Assembly: GCA_038562555.1 (NCBI GenBank)
Contig: JBCFBK010000022.1
Span: 1 to 64,000 of the forward strand
DNA: 64,000 nucleotides
Source of the DNA: JBCFBK01 sp038562555
GTDB taxonomy: Bacteria; Bacteroidota; Bacteroidia; Bacteroidales; Prolixibacteraceae
Direction of reading: 5' to 3'
How positions within the stretch are numbered: the first letter of the stretch is position 1; each line of letters opens with the position of its first letter. The notes under the pieces are model-generated. The model searched no databases, was not told the DNA's origin, and was given only the letters and a program-made list of their open reading frames with translations. A program made the position numbers and the translations under genes. Below are positions 26,941-37,645 of the stretch, piece by piece.

Positions 26941-28662
26941 TTATTCCCATCCCGGATTTTGGGTAAGGTTGGAATTCTGATCCATTTCTGTTTGGGGAAT
27001 AGGCCAGAGGTAATCTCTTTCGCGCACCACTTTGGTATAATAAGTTTTGCCGGTAAAGCCTTTTTCAGCTTTCCCGTTCAGCGTTTCCAGCAATCCCCAG
27101 CGTTTGAAATCTCCAAAACGATGTCCTTCTGCAGCCAGTTCCACGGCGCGTTCATGTTTGATCCGTTCAAACACCTGATCCTTACCGGAAGCGGACAGCC
27201 AGGCCGGACCGCTGTTGATACCGGGCATTCCCACCCGGCTGCGCACTTCATTGATCAGATCGACTGCATCATCCTGATGTTCCATTTCATTGTAACATTC
27301 TGCCAGCATCAGCAAAACATCTGCGTAGCGGATCAAAGGAAAGTTGATTGGAGTATCTGCCCGGTTATTAATAGCGCCGTCCATGTCGTACTCTGCAACA
27401 AATTTGCGCCACAGATAAATATCCCAGCTGTTATTAACACGAATAAAACCATTCGCCTCATTTACCCCGGTTGCAATCACATATTCACAGTCTTTTTTCG
27501 CGTTGGAGACCCATCCTTTGTATTGTGTATAAGGAAGAATAAGCGATTGCTGCATTCGCGGATCGCGCTGGCTGTACATTTGAAGTAAAGTTTCTTTTGT
27601 ACCCGGATATGCGGCGACCGTTTTTTTATCGGACGACAGCGTAGCACGGAAGGTGGCATCCTGAACAGCGGCACTCGTTGTAAAACCGGGAACCCAATCT
27701 TCCCAGCTGAACGGCTTTCCGTCTGTATATTCATAGGAATCAACAAAATCAGTGGCTACTGTCACATTATCCCAGCAACTGCCGAAGGACGAACGGGTTC
27801 CCATATAAAATGTGGTAGGCATACCATAATCCTGTCCTACGCCGCCAATATTCTGAACAGCAAAAATCATTTCGTTACTGGCATCACCTTCCGGTTTAAA
27901 GAGGTTCTCATAGCTAGGGTAAAGGGCATATTTCCCACCCGAGACAACTGCTTCAAACTGGGCGGCTGCTTCAGCATACTGCTTATTGAAGAGTAGTACT
28001 TTCCCTTTCAATGCCTGAGCCGCCCCTTTTGTGGCACGGCCATAATCGGATGTTCCCCATTCTCCTTCCACTGGTAATGAAGCAATTGCTGCATCCAGGT
28101 CGGAAAGAATAAATGCACGCACTTGTTCAGCAGTGCTTCTGGGTTCCATCATATTGCTGAAACTTTCAGATATCACCACTGTCTCATCATACAGTGGTAC
28201 ACCTCCGAAGAAATCCAGCAGCTGAAAGTAGAAAAGCGCACGCATAAACTTAGCTTCAGCAAGATACTGTGTTTTCAGTCCGGCACTCATTTCATCCTCA
28301 TCTATATTCCCAATATTCTGCATGACCAGATTAGCCCGGGCAATCCCTTCATATAAAGTCTTCCACTTACCGGTAACCTGATCTGTCGTCGCGGTATAGG
28401 TCCCCCGGGCAATTACATCATAGGAAGCTCCATCATAGCCTGTTCCTATATCTGACAGACAATCCAGTCCAAAAACGATCCCAAAGACATAGTTACTTTG
28501 CAGGGTGCTATATACCCCAGCCATCGCCTGATCGGCATGTTCCTTCGTCTGCCAGAATGTCCCGGCGCTCAATTTATCATTGGGGTATCTGTCAAGCTCA
28601 TAACATCCGTTGAATATCATAAGAAAGACAAGCGAATTGATAAGATATTTTTTATTTTTCAT
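26941..28662 (-). CDS. SusD/RagB-family nutrient-binding lipoprotein
   Basis: 573 residues. A lipoprotein signal ends in FNGC (Cys20), followed by YELDRYPNDKLSAGTFWQT, a classic SusD start. The TPR-like helical scaffold (LAEAKFMRALFYFQLLDFFG, AAQALKGKVLLFNKQYAEA) and the C-terminal RagB/SusD part (MLAECYNEM, LAAEGHRFGDFKRWG, NPGWE end) are complete. It forms the lid of the SusC transporter encoded 14 bases upstream. Confidence 0.95.
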   Translation of the reverse strand: MKNKKYLINSLVFLMIFNGCYELDRYPNDKLSAGTFWQTKEHADQAMAGVYSTLQSNYVFGIVFGLDCLSDIGTGYDGASYDVIARGTYTATTDQVTGKWKTLYEGIARANLVMQNIGNIDEDEMSAGLKTQYLAEAKFMRALFYFQLLDFFGGVPLYDETVVISESFSNMMEPRSTAEQVRAFILSDLDAAIASLPVEGEWGTSDYGRATKGAAQALKGKVLLFNKQYAEAAAQFEAVVSGGKYALYPSYENLFKPEGDASNEMIFAVQNIGGVGQDYGMPTTFYMGTRSSFGSCWDNVTVATDFVDSYEYTDGKPFSWEDWVPGFTTSAAVQDATFRATLSSDKKTVAAYPGTKETLLQMYSQRDPRMQQSLILPYTQYKGWVSNAKKDCEYVIATGVNEANGFIRVNNSWDIYLWRKFVAEYDMDGAINNRADTPINFPLIRYADVLLMLAECYNEMEHQDDAVDLINEVRSRVGMPGINSGPAWLSASGKDQVFERIKHERAVELAAEGHRFGDFKRWGLLETLNGKAEKGFTGKTYYTKVVRERDYLWPIPQTEMDQNSNLTQNPGWE

Positions 28663-28676
28663 ACGTCAATGATCTG

Positions 28677-31600
28677 TTAAAATGTTAAATTGATACCCAC
28701 TACAGCCTGTTTCATGGAAGGATAGGCCATGCCGTTCACTTCAGGGTCAAATCCTTTATAAGAGGTGAAGGTGATAAAATTCTCCAGGCTTCCATAAATC
28801 CGAAGCCGTTCAACAAACATCCTTCTTATCAATGATTTGGGCAAGGTATATCCCAACTGAATATTCCTGATTTTCAGATAGGATTTATTTTCCAGGTAAA
28901 AATCGGAAGCCTGTGTATTACGTGTATCCGAATATTGAAGCAAACGGGGATAAGTAGCGTCGGTGCGACCTTCGTACCAGCGCCCTTCAACAACTTCCTG
29001 ATTTAGTTGGTATCCATAACGAACTGTCGGTGTATTATACTGAGCGTGTTGCCAATACACGTTTACCCCAGTTACTCCCTGTAATAAAACAGCCAGGTCA
29101 AAACCTTTATATCCCAGGGAGGTATTTAACCCAAACATATATTTCGGGTTATTACCATCGCTGACCACTTCCCGGTCATCACTGTTAACAATTCCTTCCC
29201 CGGTAATGTCCTTATAGAGCAAATCTCCCTTTTTGGGGGTTCCAAAAGCAGCAAAGGCATTGGCATTTTCGGCAAGCATATCCTGTACAATAGCCAGATC
29301 TTCATCCGTTTGAATAATCCGGTCCACCCGCAGCATGTATTGGGCGTTGATGGGATATCCTTCCCTGAGATAATTGACCCCGTCAAGAGAGTAATCATCC
29401 CCTTTGAACTTATTTACTTTATTTTTCACGTACGTAATGTTCCCGTTGATCCCATAGCTGAAATCGCCGGCTTTATCCTGCCATCCCAATGTCAGCTCAA
29501 TCCCTTTATTGGTTACCGTTGCAGAATTTTGTCTTGGAAGGGTACTGGTTCCATGCACCAACGGAGCCGGTAAATCAATCAATATATCCTCGGTTTTTTT
29601 ATTGAACACATCAACTGTTCCACTCAGCCGATTGTCCATTACACCGAAGTCGACGCCTAAATTCGTCACATAAGTGGTTTCCCAGGTAAGCAGGGCATTG
29701 GCGAGTTTCAACTGAGCCAAACCAACGACCATGGCGTTACCCCATGAATAATTTGAAGGTTCAAACACGGACTGTGCCGCATAATTGTTCAGGTTCGGGT
29801 TACTATCCAATGCATTGTTTCCCAGCGAACCATAGGAAGCCCTGAGTTTCAGACTGCTTAACCACCTGGCAGTCAATGTCTGCATAAACTCTTCCTGGTC
29901 AATACGCCATGCAACGGAAGCGGAGGGGAAATATCCCCAACGGTTACCTTTCAAAAAACGGGAAGAAGCATCGGCACGAAGATTAAATTCAAGCAGGTAT
30001 TTATTTACCCAGCCCAGGTTCATACGGCCAAAGTAAGAATGCATGGCCCATTCTGTTGCCGATCCGCTGGAAGTTGCTTCACCGGTTGCAGCGTCAATTG
30101 CGGTCAGTTTCGGATCGATCAGATCGTAGCGGGTTGTGGCGAAATTTTTGGTCAGGTATTGTTCCTGGCTGGCACCTGCCATCACACCGAAATCAAGCCT
30201 GTCATCAAAAAATTTATTCTCATAACGGGCCACTACATCTCCAAAATGCCGGATTATTTTGCTGTCTTTATTCGTCACATAAGTCTTACCAGAGCCAACA
30301 AGGGTGACCGTGTTTGTAAGAAAGTTCCAGCCGTCCAGGAAGTTCGGCGTCTTCTCCAATTGTTCATCAGTAAAATCATAATTAAAAGAACCGGTTACCG
30401 AGAATCCTTTAAACGGGATCAGCGTTCCGAAGAAACGGGTGCGCATGTTATGTTTCGCATAGTTTCCTGAAACTGAGTTTAAGTTACGGAGCGGGTTGTT
30501 GTTACTCGACTGAGGATCATCTTCCGAATTATTCACCGCTCCGTAACGACCATCAGGAGCACGAAATACCATTCCCGGTGTCGTTGCCGAAGTATAAGCA
30601 AATACACCGGAGGAACTTTCAATATTATCTGTTCCCACGTCCAGATCAGAAAAATAACCATTGACGTTGGCCCCTAATTTCAACCAGGGACGAACATCCC
30701 CTTCAATATTGAAACGGCCGCTATATTTTTCCTGACCTGAATTTTCCATTACTCCGGGGTGGTTTAGGTAACCAAATGAAGAATAAAACCGGATCTTATC
30801 GCTTCCGCCGCTCATCGAGATCACATGATTGGTGGCAACAGAAGTTTCGAAGGTTGCATCGATCCAGTCGGTATTCGGATAAAGCAACGGGTCGGTCCCG
30901 TTTCTCCAGGCATCGATCATTCCCTGAGAGAACAATGTTGCCAGGTTAGAATTTGCATATCCTTCATTCATGTATTCCATGTAGTCGGCATAATTGGAAA
31001 CCGGATCCAGCGTTTTCCGGATGGATTCAAACGACACATACCCATTGTAGTCAAGTTTTAGTGTACCCTCTTTCCCTTGCTTGGTGGTGATCAGGATAAC
31101 GCCATTAGCAGCCCTTGAACCGTAAATAGAAGCAGAAGAAGCATCTTTCAAAACGGAAATAGACGCGACATCCTGGGGATTGACCGAATTTATTGCCGCC
31201 TCCACGCCGTCAATAATAATTAAAGGAGAAGAAGTATTCAATGTACCCTGGCCACGGACCATAATCGTTGCATCATCATTCCCGGGACGATTGCTTGCTG
31301 AAGTTACCGATACTCCGGCAGCCAGCCCGGACAATACATTCGAGATATTGGTGACCGGACGGCTTTCCGTCAGTTCGCTCACATTGACAGAAGCTACAGC
31401 GCCTGATAAATTGACCTTCTTTTGCACCCCATATCCAATAGCCACCACTTCTTCAATACCAATGGCTTCTTCCGACAAAACAACATCGACTTTTGCCCTT
31501 CCCGAAACCTGAACTTCCTGAGTTCTCATTCCAACAAAAGAAAAAACCAGGGTAGCGTCTGAAGGAACATTGGCAAGCAAAAAACTTCCATTAGTATCAG

Positions 31601-32091
31601 TAATTGAGCCAGTATTTGTTCCCTTTATAACCACTGTTACTCCCGGAAGGGGCTGCCCGGAAGAATCTTTGACCGTACCTGACAAAGATTTGCTCTGAAC
31701 GGATACGATGGCTCCATCTGCAGGCGAAAGAATAATCCTTCTGTCAGAGACCGTATAAGTCACATCCTGTTCCTGAAAAATTACCTTCAGAAGATCCTGA
31801 ATGTTCTTGTCTTTGGCATTAATACTAATTTTCTTATAAACATCTACAAACTCATTATTGTAGATAAAAAAATACCCGCTTCGTTCTTCTATTTCCTGTA
31901 AAACATCCTTGATCAACGCATTCTGCCTGCTAATTGTGAATGTTTTATTCTGAGAAAAGGTCCCCGAAGCGATCAACGTAAACGTCGAAACAAAAAAGAA
32001 AAAAGTTGTCAATTTCATAGCGCACAAAACTTTGTTCCACGGAATACCATCCGGTATNNNNNNNNNNTCCTTCCTTGTTAGTTTTTTTCAT
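28677..32091 (-). CDS. SusC/RagA-family TonB-dependent transporter (N-terminal leader interrupted by assembly gap)
   Basis: The frame from 32057 downward encodes IPDGIPWNKVLCAMKLTT, then STN, carboxypeptidase-like, plug (VVAIGYGVQKKVNLSGAV) and barrel domains, ending in the strand VVGINLTF. Upstream of the N run, an ATG at 32089-32091 opens MKKTNKEG, the expected beginning of the MKK...MKLT leader of this SusC group. The gene therefore probably starts at 32091 with the unresolved gap inside its leader. The placeholder of 10 Ns breaks the frame; the real gap length should restore it. STN points to signalling through the FecR at 32226-33263. It pairs with the SusD downstream. Confidence 0.92.
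32058..32067. other. Assembly gap (10 N)
   Basis: Ten consecutive N bases, the standard placeholder for a gap of unknown size in a scaffold. It falls inside the leader region of the SusC gene. Confidence 0.99.
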
Positions 32092-32124
32092 ACATTTGAA
32101 TTGAAAGTTTTAACTAAAATTTTT

Positions 32125-32144
32125 ATGTCTGTTCTAGCAGACAT
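32125..32144 (-). promoter_or_regulatory. Second inverted repeat between fecR and susC
   Basis: Perfect 7-bp arms (32125-32131 and 32138-32144) with a 6-base loop, 34 bases before the inferred SusC start. A similar second stem exists at 55548-55567 in the third system. Confidence 0.5.
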
Positions 32145-32150
32145 TCTGTC

Positions 32151-32180
32151 GACAGGAAGATGTTCCACCATCTTCCTGTT
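32151..32180 (-). promoter_or_regulatory. Inverted repeat between fecR and susC
   Basis: Arms 32151-32162 and 32169-32180 pair over 11 of 12 bases with a 6-base loop, 46 bases after the FecR stop. The core of the arm (ACAGGA) is shared with the stem at 3846-3874. No T-run follows, so attenuation or RNA processing is as likely as termination. Confidence 0.6.
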
Positions 32181-32225
32181 TTCATGGTTAGGCATGGGAT
32201 TTTGGGTTCTACATTAGCTTCTCAT

Positions 32226-33263
32226 TTATCTATGTTTTAAGATTATAATTCGTTTGGAATATTCTCCCTGATCATTTTTGATACCAGGTTTTATGGCATA
32301 GTGCAAAGGTGAGGTCAGACTAAACGCATTCAGGATCTCTTCCAGTGGTTCGTCCACAAACGTACCGGTGAACCGGTAGTTCAGCAACTGTTGATCCTGC
32401 ACCCGGATTTCAACGTGGTACCAGTTTTCCAACCGTTGTATGACATCGCGGATCGGGTCATCTGCAAATATCATTTTACCTTCGGTCCATCCGATATATT
32501 TTTCAGGATTGTCAAGCGATTCTTTTAACAGACTATTTGTTGTTATGTTAAACCGGGCCAATTCATTAGGACTGAGGATCAGATCGTTTGCTGATTTTTT
32601 GCCCGATCCGGAGTGCACAGCCACTTTCCCTTCGATCAGCGCCACCTCAATCTGCGAATCGGGATGACAGGCATTCACATTAAATGCTGTACCAAGCGCT
32701 TCCACAAAAAGCTTCCCTGCATCAACAATAAAAGGACTTCCCGGATCTTTGGCAACTTTAAAATATCCTTCACCCTTTAATTTTACTTTTCGCTCTTTGT
32801 TTTGTCCCAGTTGGCTTGAAAAACGCAAGGAACTTCCGGAATTTAAAAACACAACTGAGCCATCAGGCAAATCGATACTGGTCCTTGTACCATGGGCAGC
32901 AACGACCTCTTCGTAATATTCATGAGACGATCCTTCAGAAAAAAAATAAGTATAGAGTCCGGAAAACAATACCGATAATAAAAGAATTGCAGCAACCTGG
33001 CCGAACCAGCTCAATTGGGGAACTTTTCGCTTTATTATACCTCCTCTGACATGGACTTCAGAAAGGGCCTTAACCGCATCAATACGTACCGGAAACTGAA
33101 GCCTGCCGGATTGTTTCCATAACTCAGCAAGATCATTAAATTCATTTTTATTTCTTTCACTTTCGGATTTCCAGCTTTCCAGGATCACAGATTCCTTATC
33201 CGTGATATCCCCCTGAAGATTTTTCGCAATAAGGGTATAGATCTGTTCCTCTTCCATGCTCAT
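32226..33263 (-). CDS. FecR-family anti-sigma factor
   Basis: About 345 residues from ATG 33263 (MSMEEEQIYTLIAKNLQGD). A longer version from 33311 adds an atypical N-terminus. One membrane segment lies near residues 90-112 (FGQVAAILLLSVLFSGLY). The FecR domain shows RTSIDLPDGSVVFLNSGSSL and GEGYFKVAKD, and the C-terminal DUF4974 domain begins near IRDVIQRLENWYHVEI. It holds the adjacent ECF sigma factor until the STN domain of the downstream SusC signals. Confidence 0.93.
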   Translation of the reverse strand: MSMEEEQIYTLIAKNLQGDITDKESVILESWKSESERNKNEFNDLAELWKQSGRLQFPVRIDAVKALSEVHVRGGIIKRKVPQLSWFGQVAAILLLSVLFSGLYTYFFSEGSSHEYYEEVVAAHGTRTSIDLPDGSVVFLNSGSSLRFSSQLGQNKERKVKLKGEGYFKVAKDPGSPFIVDAGKLFVEALGTAFNVNACHPDSQIEVALIEGKVAVHSGSGKKSANDLILSPNELARFNITTNSLLKESLDNPEKYIGWTEGKMIFADDPIRDVIQRLENWYHVEIRVQDQQLLNYRFTGTFVDEPLEEILNAFSLTSPLHYAIKPGIKNDQGEYSKRIIILKHR

Positions 33264-33329
33264 TTTGTCGTGATTTACATGAATGACTCCCGAAGCAGGC
33301 AGCACCCCCACATGAAAATTGATTTTTTT

Positions 33330-33983
33330 CTAATTTTTCGTGATGCCGGTCGTATCAACGTAAACTCCAGTGGGAAGAATTCCAAAGAGGAAAAGTACCA
33401 GGTTATCCTTTAAATGAAATGAAGGTAAAAATTCCCTAAGCTCAGTCCTCAAAAACTTCAGTGATCTGCCAATTAGTGCTTCAACTCCCTTCACACTGAT
33501 TCCCAGCTTATCGGCAATTTCTTTGTTGCTCAGATTTTCAAAGCGGCTTAGTTCAAAAGCCTGCCGGCAACGGTCAGGAAGCATTGACAACGCCACGACA
33601 AGGCATTCCTCAAAGTTTTTTCGGAAAATCTCATTCTCGGTCGACTCGTCGGCAATGCCCTTTTTTGAATCTTTGAAAATCAGTTTATTTTTTTTTTGAT
33701 CGTGAATATAATCAAATACCTGATTCTTTACCATGATCGTTAAATAACCCGCCAGGTTACGGATATCTCCCGACTGATGGCGACGTTCCCATAATTTGAC
33801 GAATACGTTCTGTACCAGACTTTGAGAGAGGTCTGCATCTTTTACGAGCGAAAAAGCAAAACGGCAAAGATTGTCGTAATATTTTCTGAATATGACATCA
33901 AAAGCGCCGGCACTGCCTTCTTTTAACTCATTCATCAGTATGCAGTCATCAGTCATATCCGGAGATGTTCGACGCATAATCAA
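33330..33983 (-). CDS. ECF RNA polymerase sigma factor
   Basis: 217 residues. Region 2 (FRKYYDNLCRFAFSLVKDAD, SLVQNVFVKLWERR) and region 4 (LPDRCRQAFELSRFE, IADKLGISVKGVEALIGRSL) are clear. The last about 25 residues are hydrophobic, as in several Bacteroidota sigma/FecR pairs. It is the first gene of the block and lies 66 bases before the chosen FecR start. Confidence 0.92.
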   Translation of the reverse strand: MIMRRTSPDMTDDCILMNELKEGSAGAFDVIFRKYYDNLCRFAFSLVKDADLSQSLVQNVFVKLWERRHQSGDIRNLAGYLTIMVKNQVFDYIHDQKKNKLIFKDSKKGIADESTENEIFRKNFEECLVVALSMLPDRCRQAFELSRFENLSNKEIADKLGISVKGVEALIGRSLKFLRTELREFLPSFHLKDNLVLFLFGILPTGVYVDTTGITKN

Positions 33984-34020
33984 CTCGATCTATTTTGCTC
34001 AAAGATAGTTGTTAGGCCGA

Positions 34021-34311
34021 TTACTCCAAAATTACAGACCAGTCCATCAGTAAAAAAGTAGAAGTAGCGTTAATTAGTTCCCAGCTTTTATTCGGTTCCG
34101 GCCCTAATTCTATTTCAAGTTTTCCCCCTTTCAGAAATTCAACCACGGGAAACTGAAAATTATTCCATTCCCTCCCGTTTAATCCGGCACTTTGAATGTA
34201 GCAATCGTCAGCATTTTTTCTTTTCGCAGTAATTTCAAATTTTGCCGTTCTCTCAGGACTATTCAGTGACGGAAATCTAAGTCGTGTTTTATCAAATAAG
34301 GGGATTCTCAT
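34021..34311 (-). pseudogene. GH92 alpha-mannosidase-like remnant, C-terminal piece
   Basis: 96 residues: IPLFDKTRLRFPS, ADDCYIQSAGLNGREWN, FLKGGKLEIELGPEPNKSW. This is the C-terminal beta-sandwich end of GH92-type glycosidases, which read SPLFDK, YIQSATLNGK and MGPKPN. It lacks the catalytic domain. The initial Met is just an internal codon. Together with the N-terminal piece at 34372-34560 it marks a GH92 gene that lost its middle. Confidence 0.7.
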
Positions 34312-34371
34312 AATCGACCCAGCCTGTTCCGTGCTCTCCGTGTGGCGTTATAAACCTGTAGGGGAGGGCCT

Positions 34372-34560
34372 TCAAAAAATTGGAATCCAGTTTATTCCAA
34401 AAGGTACCGCCGCAGACACAAAATAATCATAGCGCGATTTATGCGTGTCGATGAGCGGATCGACCAGATCAACAGGTTTTTCTTTTCCTTTATTAACGAC
34501 AAACCCCGTAGAAAATACTGAAAGAACCAATAATGAAACCAGAATTTTAATCGTATGCAT
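34372..34560 (-). pseudogene. GH92-like remnant, N-terminal piece
   Basis: 62 residues. A signal peptide (MHTIKILVSLLVLSVFSTGF) is followed by PVDLVDPLIDTHKSRYDYF and SAAVPFG, the typical opening of GH92-like enzymes. The frame stops after NWIPIF. Between this piece and the C-terminal piece another short frame reads ITPHGEHGTGWVDYENP, perhaps a third shred of the same or a different gene. Confidence 0.7.
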
Positions 34561-34633
34561 CGCTTTACTTGGAAATTATCTTAGTCTGTCAAAACTTCTG
34601 CAGCTCGTACAGAAATTTGCTGATCCGTATGAT

Positions 34634-37621
34634 TTAATGTTTCATCAGGCGAACCGGTCCAAGCAATCCCGATTCGACCAGTGGATCATCTTTTTTATAT
34701 AAACGATGGGTGGTAAATGTATACCGGTTCCCGGGCCGGGGACTGCCATTCAGAATCCAGTCGGGCCACTTTTTACCTTTTATACCATCGTCAGGCATCG
34801 CCTCATCGCCGATAAGCCGGTTAACCCACAGATTCGCCACATCAATTTCGAGCAGATTGTCCGTTTTCTTAATAGCACCGGTCATATCCACCTGCCAGGG
34901 AGAAGTCCATGCAACACCAAGGTCCTTGCCATTCAGCTTCACACGGGCCATCTGGTTTACTTTCCCCAAATCCAGAAAATAACGGCGGGAAGGCTCTAAT
35001 GAGCCGGGCAGATCGAACTTCTTTGAATAGGTAGCAATACCCGAATAAAAACAAATTCCTTCCTCCGGCCTGGTTGTCCAGTCAACAAGAGATTCAAAAA
35101 CGACTTCTTCAGGTCCTCCCCAAAGTGTGTCGAAAGCGACCGTCCAGGGCCCCTCCAAAACAGCCAGCATCTCTTTTTCAGGAAAATCAACCTTAACGGA
35201 CACGTCCTTGTTTTCTGACCCGGGAGAATGACTGAACACAACAAACAGGCTCTGGGAAGCATCAAGCTTCACCGGAACAGCAATCCCCCCTTCCGTCCGC
35301 CGGAGGTCGCTGAGCGACCGGATTTCGCCTGTTACAGCATCCCAGCGTTCGGCTTGCAACGTGCCGTCACGAAACAGGCAAATATCCTCAACGGGATTAC
35401 TGGTCCTGTTCGAGATAAAATAAACTTCCCGGTCAGGCAGCGAACGGTGAATATATCTGATCGAACCGGAAGACGTAAAATCAGGATTGGCACCAAGTTC
35501 CTGAAGCAATGCGGCCGTCGATTCATACGGAGGATAAAGTTCCTTTGCCGTGCCATCCGTAATCGTATCGGGCAAAATAGCGGCGGGATAAATCTTTCCC
35601 GTGCTCCACAATTCAGTGGCAAGTCGCCCGACCTGTTCATCACAAGCCGGATAATTAACCAGTGACGGAGATTTCGACGGAGGGTTGCCAACAACTGCAG
35701 CACCGGCTTTCACAAGATCCGCCACTTTTCCCAGTAATTCAGGAGTCATCGTTTCCACATCGGGTAAAATCAGTACCCGGTAAGAACTCCCGCCCGGAAA
35801 CTCGATCCGTTGATTGTGAACTTCGGCCTGCTGCAGAAGGAGCGGAGAACAACCATCAAAAGAATAGCCCTTTTTGTCGGGTAAGAAATCGGTCCCATCC
35901 AGCGCTGATTTGGGTGCACGGAATACCTGAGGTGCACCTTCGGGAGTCAGGTACAGGATATCGGCAACAGATTTCCCTTGCGAAAGCAGGAAGGAGCATC
36001 TCGCCACATACTTGTGATAGGCATGTACCATCGGCCACCAGGTCTGGCCCCGGTCCCAATGTACCCCATAAGGGCCCATGGTCATCCCCGGTCTCAGTTT
36101 GTCACTGAGTGGCTTGTGCGCAAAGGTGTGATACATAAACCGGTTGATGCCAATACAAAAAGCCCAATCGCTTTGATCCTTCATATTTCCGGGGTACTTT
36201 TTCCAGGCCTCACGGGCATTGGCAGTAAAAGCTTCCGCTCCAACAACCGGCTTCCCCTGAACGTGGGCGATGGAGGTCGCTTCAATACAACTGAAAGCCG
36301 AATTGAAACCAAACTGATCCGTCCAGAATTCACACATCGGAATATCGGCAATACTTCCCAGGTCCAGATCGGCAGTTGGATTCATATCATAAGGTTCGAT
36401 CGAAAGCGTCAATCCATTGCGCCTTCCCAGCTCTTTGAGCCTTCCTGCATGATTTTCAAGAATAAGTTCCTGCGATGTTAAGCGGACATCCCATAAAAAC
36501 CGTTCAGTCTGTTCAAGGCTTTCCACAATCTGCCCGGCATAGGCAGGAAGGTACCGCAACGGGTCATAGCCTCGCCGCTTTTTGAATTGTTCCCTGAAAT
36601 CACCCGTCCAGTTTTGTGATCCCATTTCCCAGCTGTCGATATGTACCATGGTCCACCCGCCTCCGTTATCGGTACGTCGGGGACCCGCCTTTTTCAGAAG
36701 CTTCCCAATATAGGCATCAAAGTGAGCATCAAAGGATACGGAATCAAATTTATCGCATTCAAATCCCATCCCCGGCATTGGCGCCGGACGTGTAACCGCG
36801 CCGTTGTTGCGTTTCCCAAATCTCAGGATGGTCCATTTTCCCGGGGGGACCTGCCAGCGAATTCCGCCGTCGGGTTGAAGCATGGCAGTCAAATCTATAA
36901 TTTCCTCGTAATTAACAGCTGAACCCGAAACGTCCTGATAATCGGAAAAAGAAGGAAGAAATTGTTTAACGCCGGGCCGGGAAGTATACGGCGCCCTGTA
37001 ATAAAGTGCCTTCTCATCAAGATCAGGAATGACCTGGCTGTTTTTGGCAGCAGGATAAGCCAGAACAGCGACATCTTCATACCATTTGTCACGGATCAGC
37101 TTCAACTCCGCAGTCAGACTTCCCTCTCCAAAATAAGGAGTTTTAGGTTCAGGCACAGGAAGGACCGATTGAAAAAGAGAAGGTCCTTCTACTGCTGTAG
37201 AGCTGGCAACCAGATGCATCATTGATTCTTCCGGTTTTACCCAGGGACCACCGCTGCCTGCCCATCCCGGGCCTGACCCAAGGATCAGACTAATGCCCAG
37301 GCGTTCACACTCACGAACGGCATGAACATACATATCCTGCCACTCCTCACTCAGAAAATCGATCTTCCCCCGCGGAATACCTTTATTAATTTCAAGATAA
37401 AGAACATACCCAATGCCTGCTTCCTTCATTGATTCAAGATCGGCAGTCATAGCCTCTTTACTGATATTGCCATCCATAAAATACCAGTAAACGCCTGGCC
37501 TCGCTGAATCGGGAGGATCAACAAATCCGGCCCTGACAGGATCGGTATCTTCAACATTACAGCGCACCGCGGTTAATCCGGCAAGCAAAATAAGAACCCA
37601 TAACAATTTCAAGCGTTTCAT
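34634..37621 (-). CDS. GH106-type alpha-L-rhamnosidase
   Basis: 995 residues with a signal peptide (VRCNVEDTD follows; possible lipobox AVRC). GH106 hallmarks: RPGVYWYFMDGNISKEAMTA near the start, GSGPGWAGSGGPWVKPEESM, GFECDKFDSVSFDAHFD and WEMGSQNWTGDFREQFKKRR in the catalytic barrel, and a C-terminal galactose-binding-like sandwich (LLEIDVANLWVNRLIGDE) ending in LLGPVRLMKH. Predicted to remove terminal alpha-L-rhamnose by calcium-dependent inversion. It belongs to a run of glycan enzymes with sulfatases on the same strand. Confidence 0.88.
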   Translation of the reverse strand: MKRLKLLWVLILLAGLTAVRCNVEDTDPVRAGFVDPPDSARPGVYWYFMDGNISKEAMTADLESMKEAGIGYVLYLEINKGIPRGKIDFLSEEWQDMYVHAVRECERLGISLILGSGPGWAGSGGPWVKPEESMMHLVASSTAVEGPSLFQSVLPVPEPKTPYFGEGSLTAELKLIRDKWYEDVAVLAYPAAKNSQVIPDLDEKALYYRAPYTSRPGVKQFLPSFSDYQDVSGSAVNYEEIIDLTAMLQPDGGIRWQVPPGKWTILRFGKRNNGAVTRPAPMPGMGFECDKFDSVSFDAHFDAYIGKLLKKAGPRRTDNGGGWTMVHIDSWEMGSQNWTGDFREQFKKRRGYDPLRYLPAYAGQIVESLEQTERFLWDVRLTSQELILENHAGRLKELGRRNGLTLSIEPYDMNPTADLDLGSIADIPMCEFWTDQFGFNSAFSCIEATSIAHVQGKPVVGAEAFTANAREAWKKYPGNMKDQSDWAFCIGINRFMYHTFAHKPLSDKLRPGMTMGPYGVHWDRGQTWWPMVHAYHKYVARCSFLLSQGKSVADILYLTPEGAPQVFRAPKSALDGTDFLPDKKGYSFDGCSPLLLQQAEVHNQRIEFPGGSSYRVLILPDVETMTPELLGKVADLVKAGAAVVGNPPSKSPSLVNYPACDEQVGRLATELWSTGKIYPAAILPDTITDGTAKELYPPYESTAALLQELGANPDFTSSGSIRYIHRSLPDREVYFISNRTSNPVEDICLFRDGTLQAERWDAVTGEIRSLSDLRRTEGGIAVPVKLDASQSLFVVFSHSPGSENKDVSVKVDFPEKEMLAVLEGPWTVAFDTLWGGPEEVVFESLVDWTTRPEEGICFYSGIATYSKKFDLPGSLEPSRRYFLDLGKVNQMARVKLNGKDLGVAWTSPWQVDMTGAIKKTDNLLEIDVANLWVNRLIGDEAMPDDGIKGKKWPDWILNGSPRPGNRYTFTTHRLYKKDDPLVESGLLGPVRLMKH

Positions 37622-37645
37622 TCGGAATTTCTTAAGTGATTTATT

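Noticed and set aside
26908..27588. A 226-codon plus-strand open frame opposite susD
   Set aside because: Antisense to a well-conserved SusD. The translation has no family motif and no ribosome-site context.
32068..32217. Short plus-strand frame running right from the N gap
   Set aside because: It overlaps the two inverted repeats and the susC leader, has no motif, and its start depends on unknown bases in the gap.
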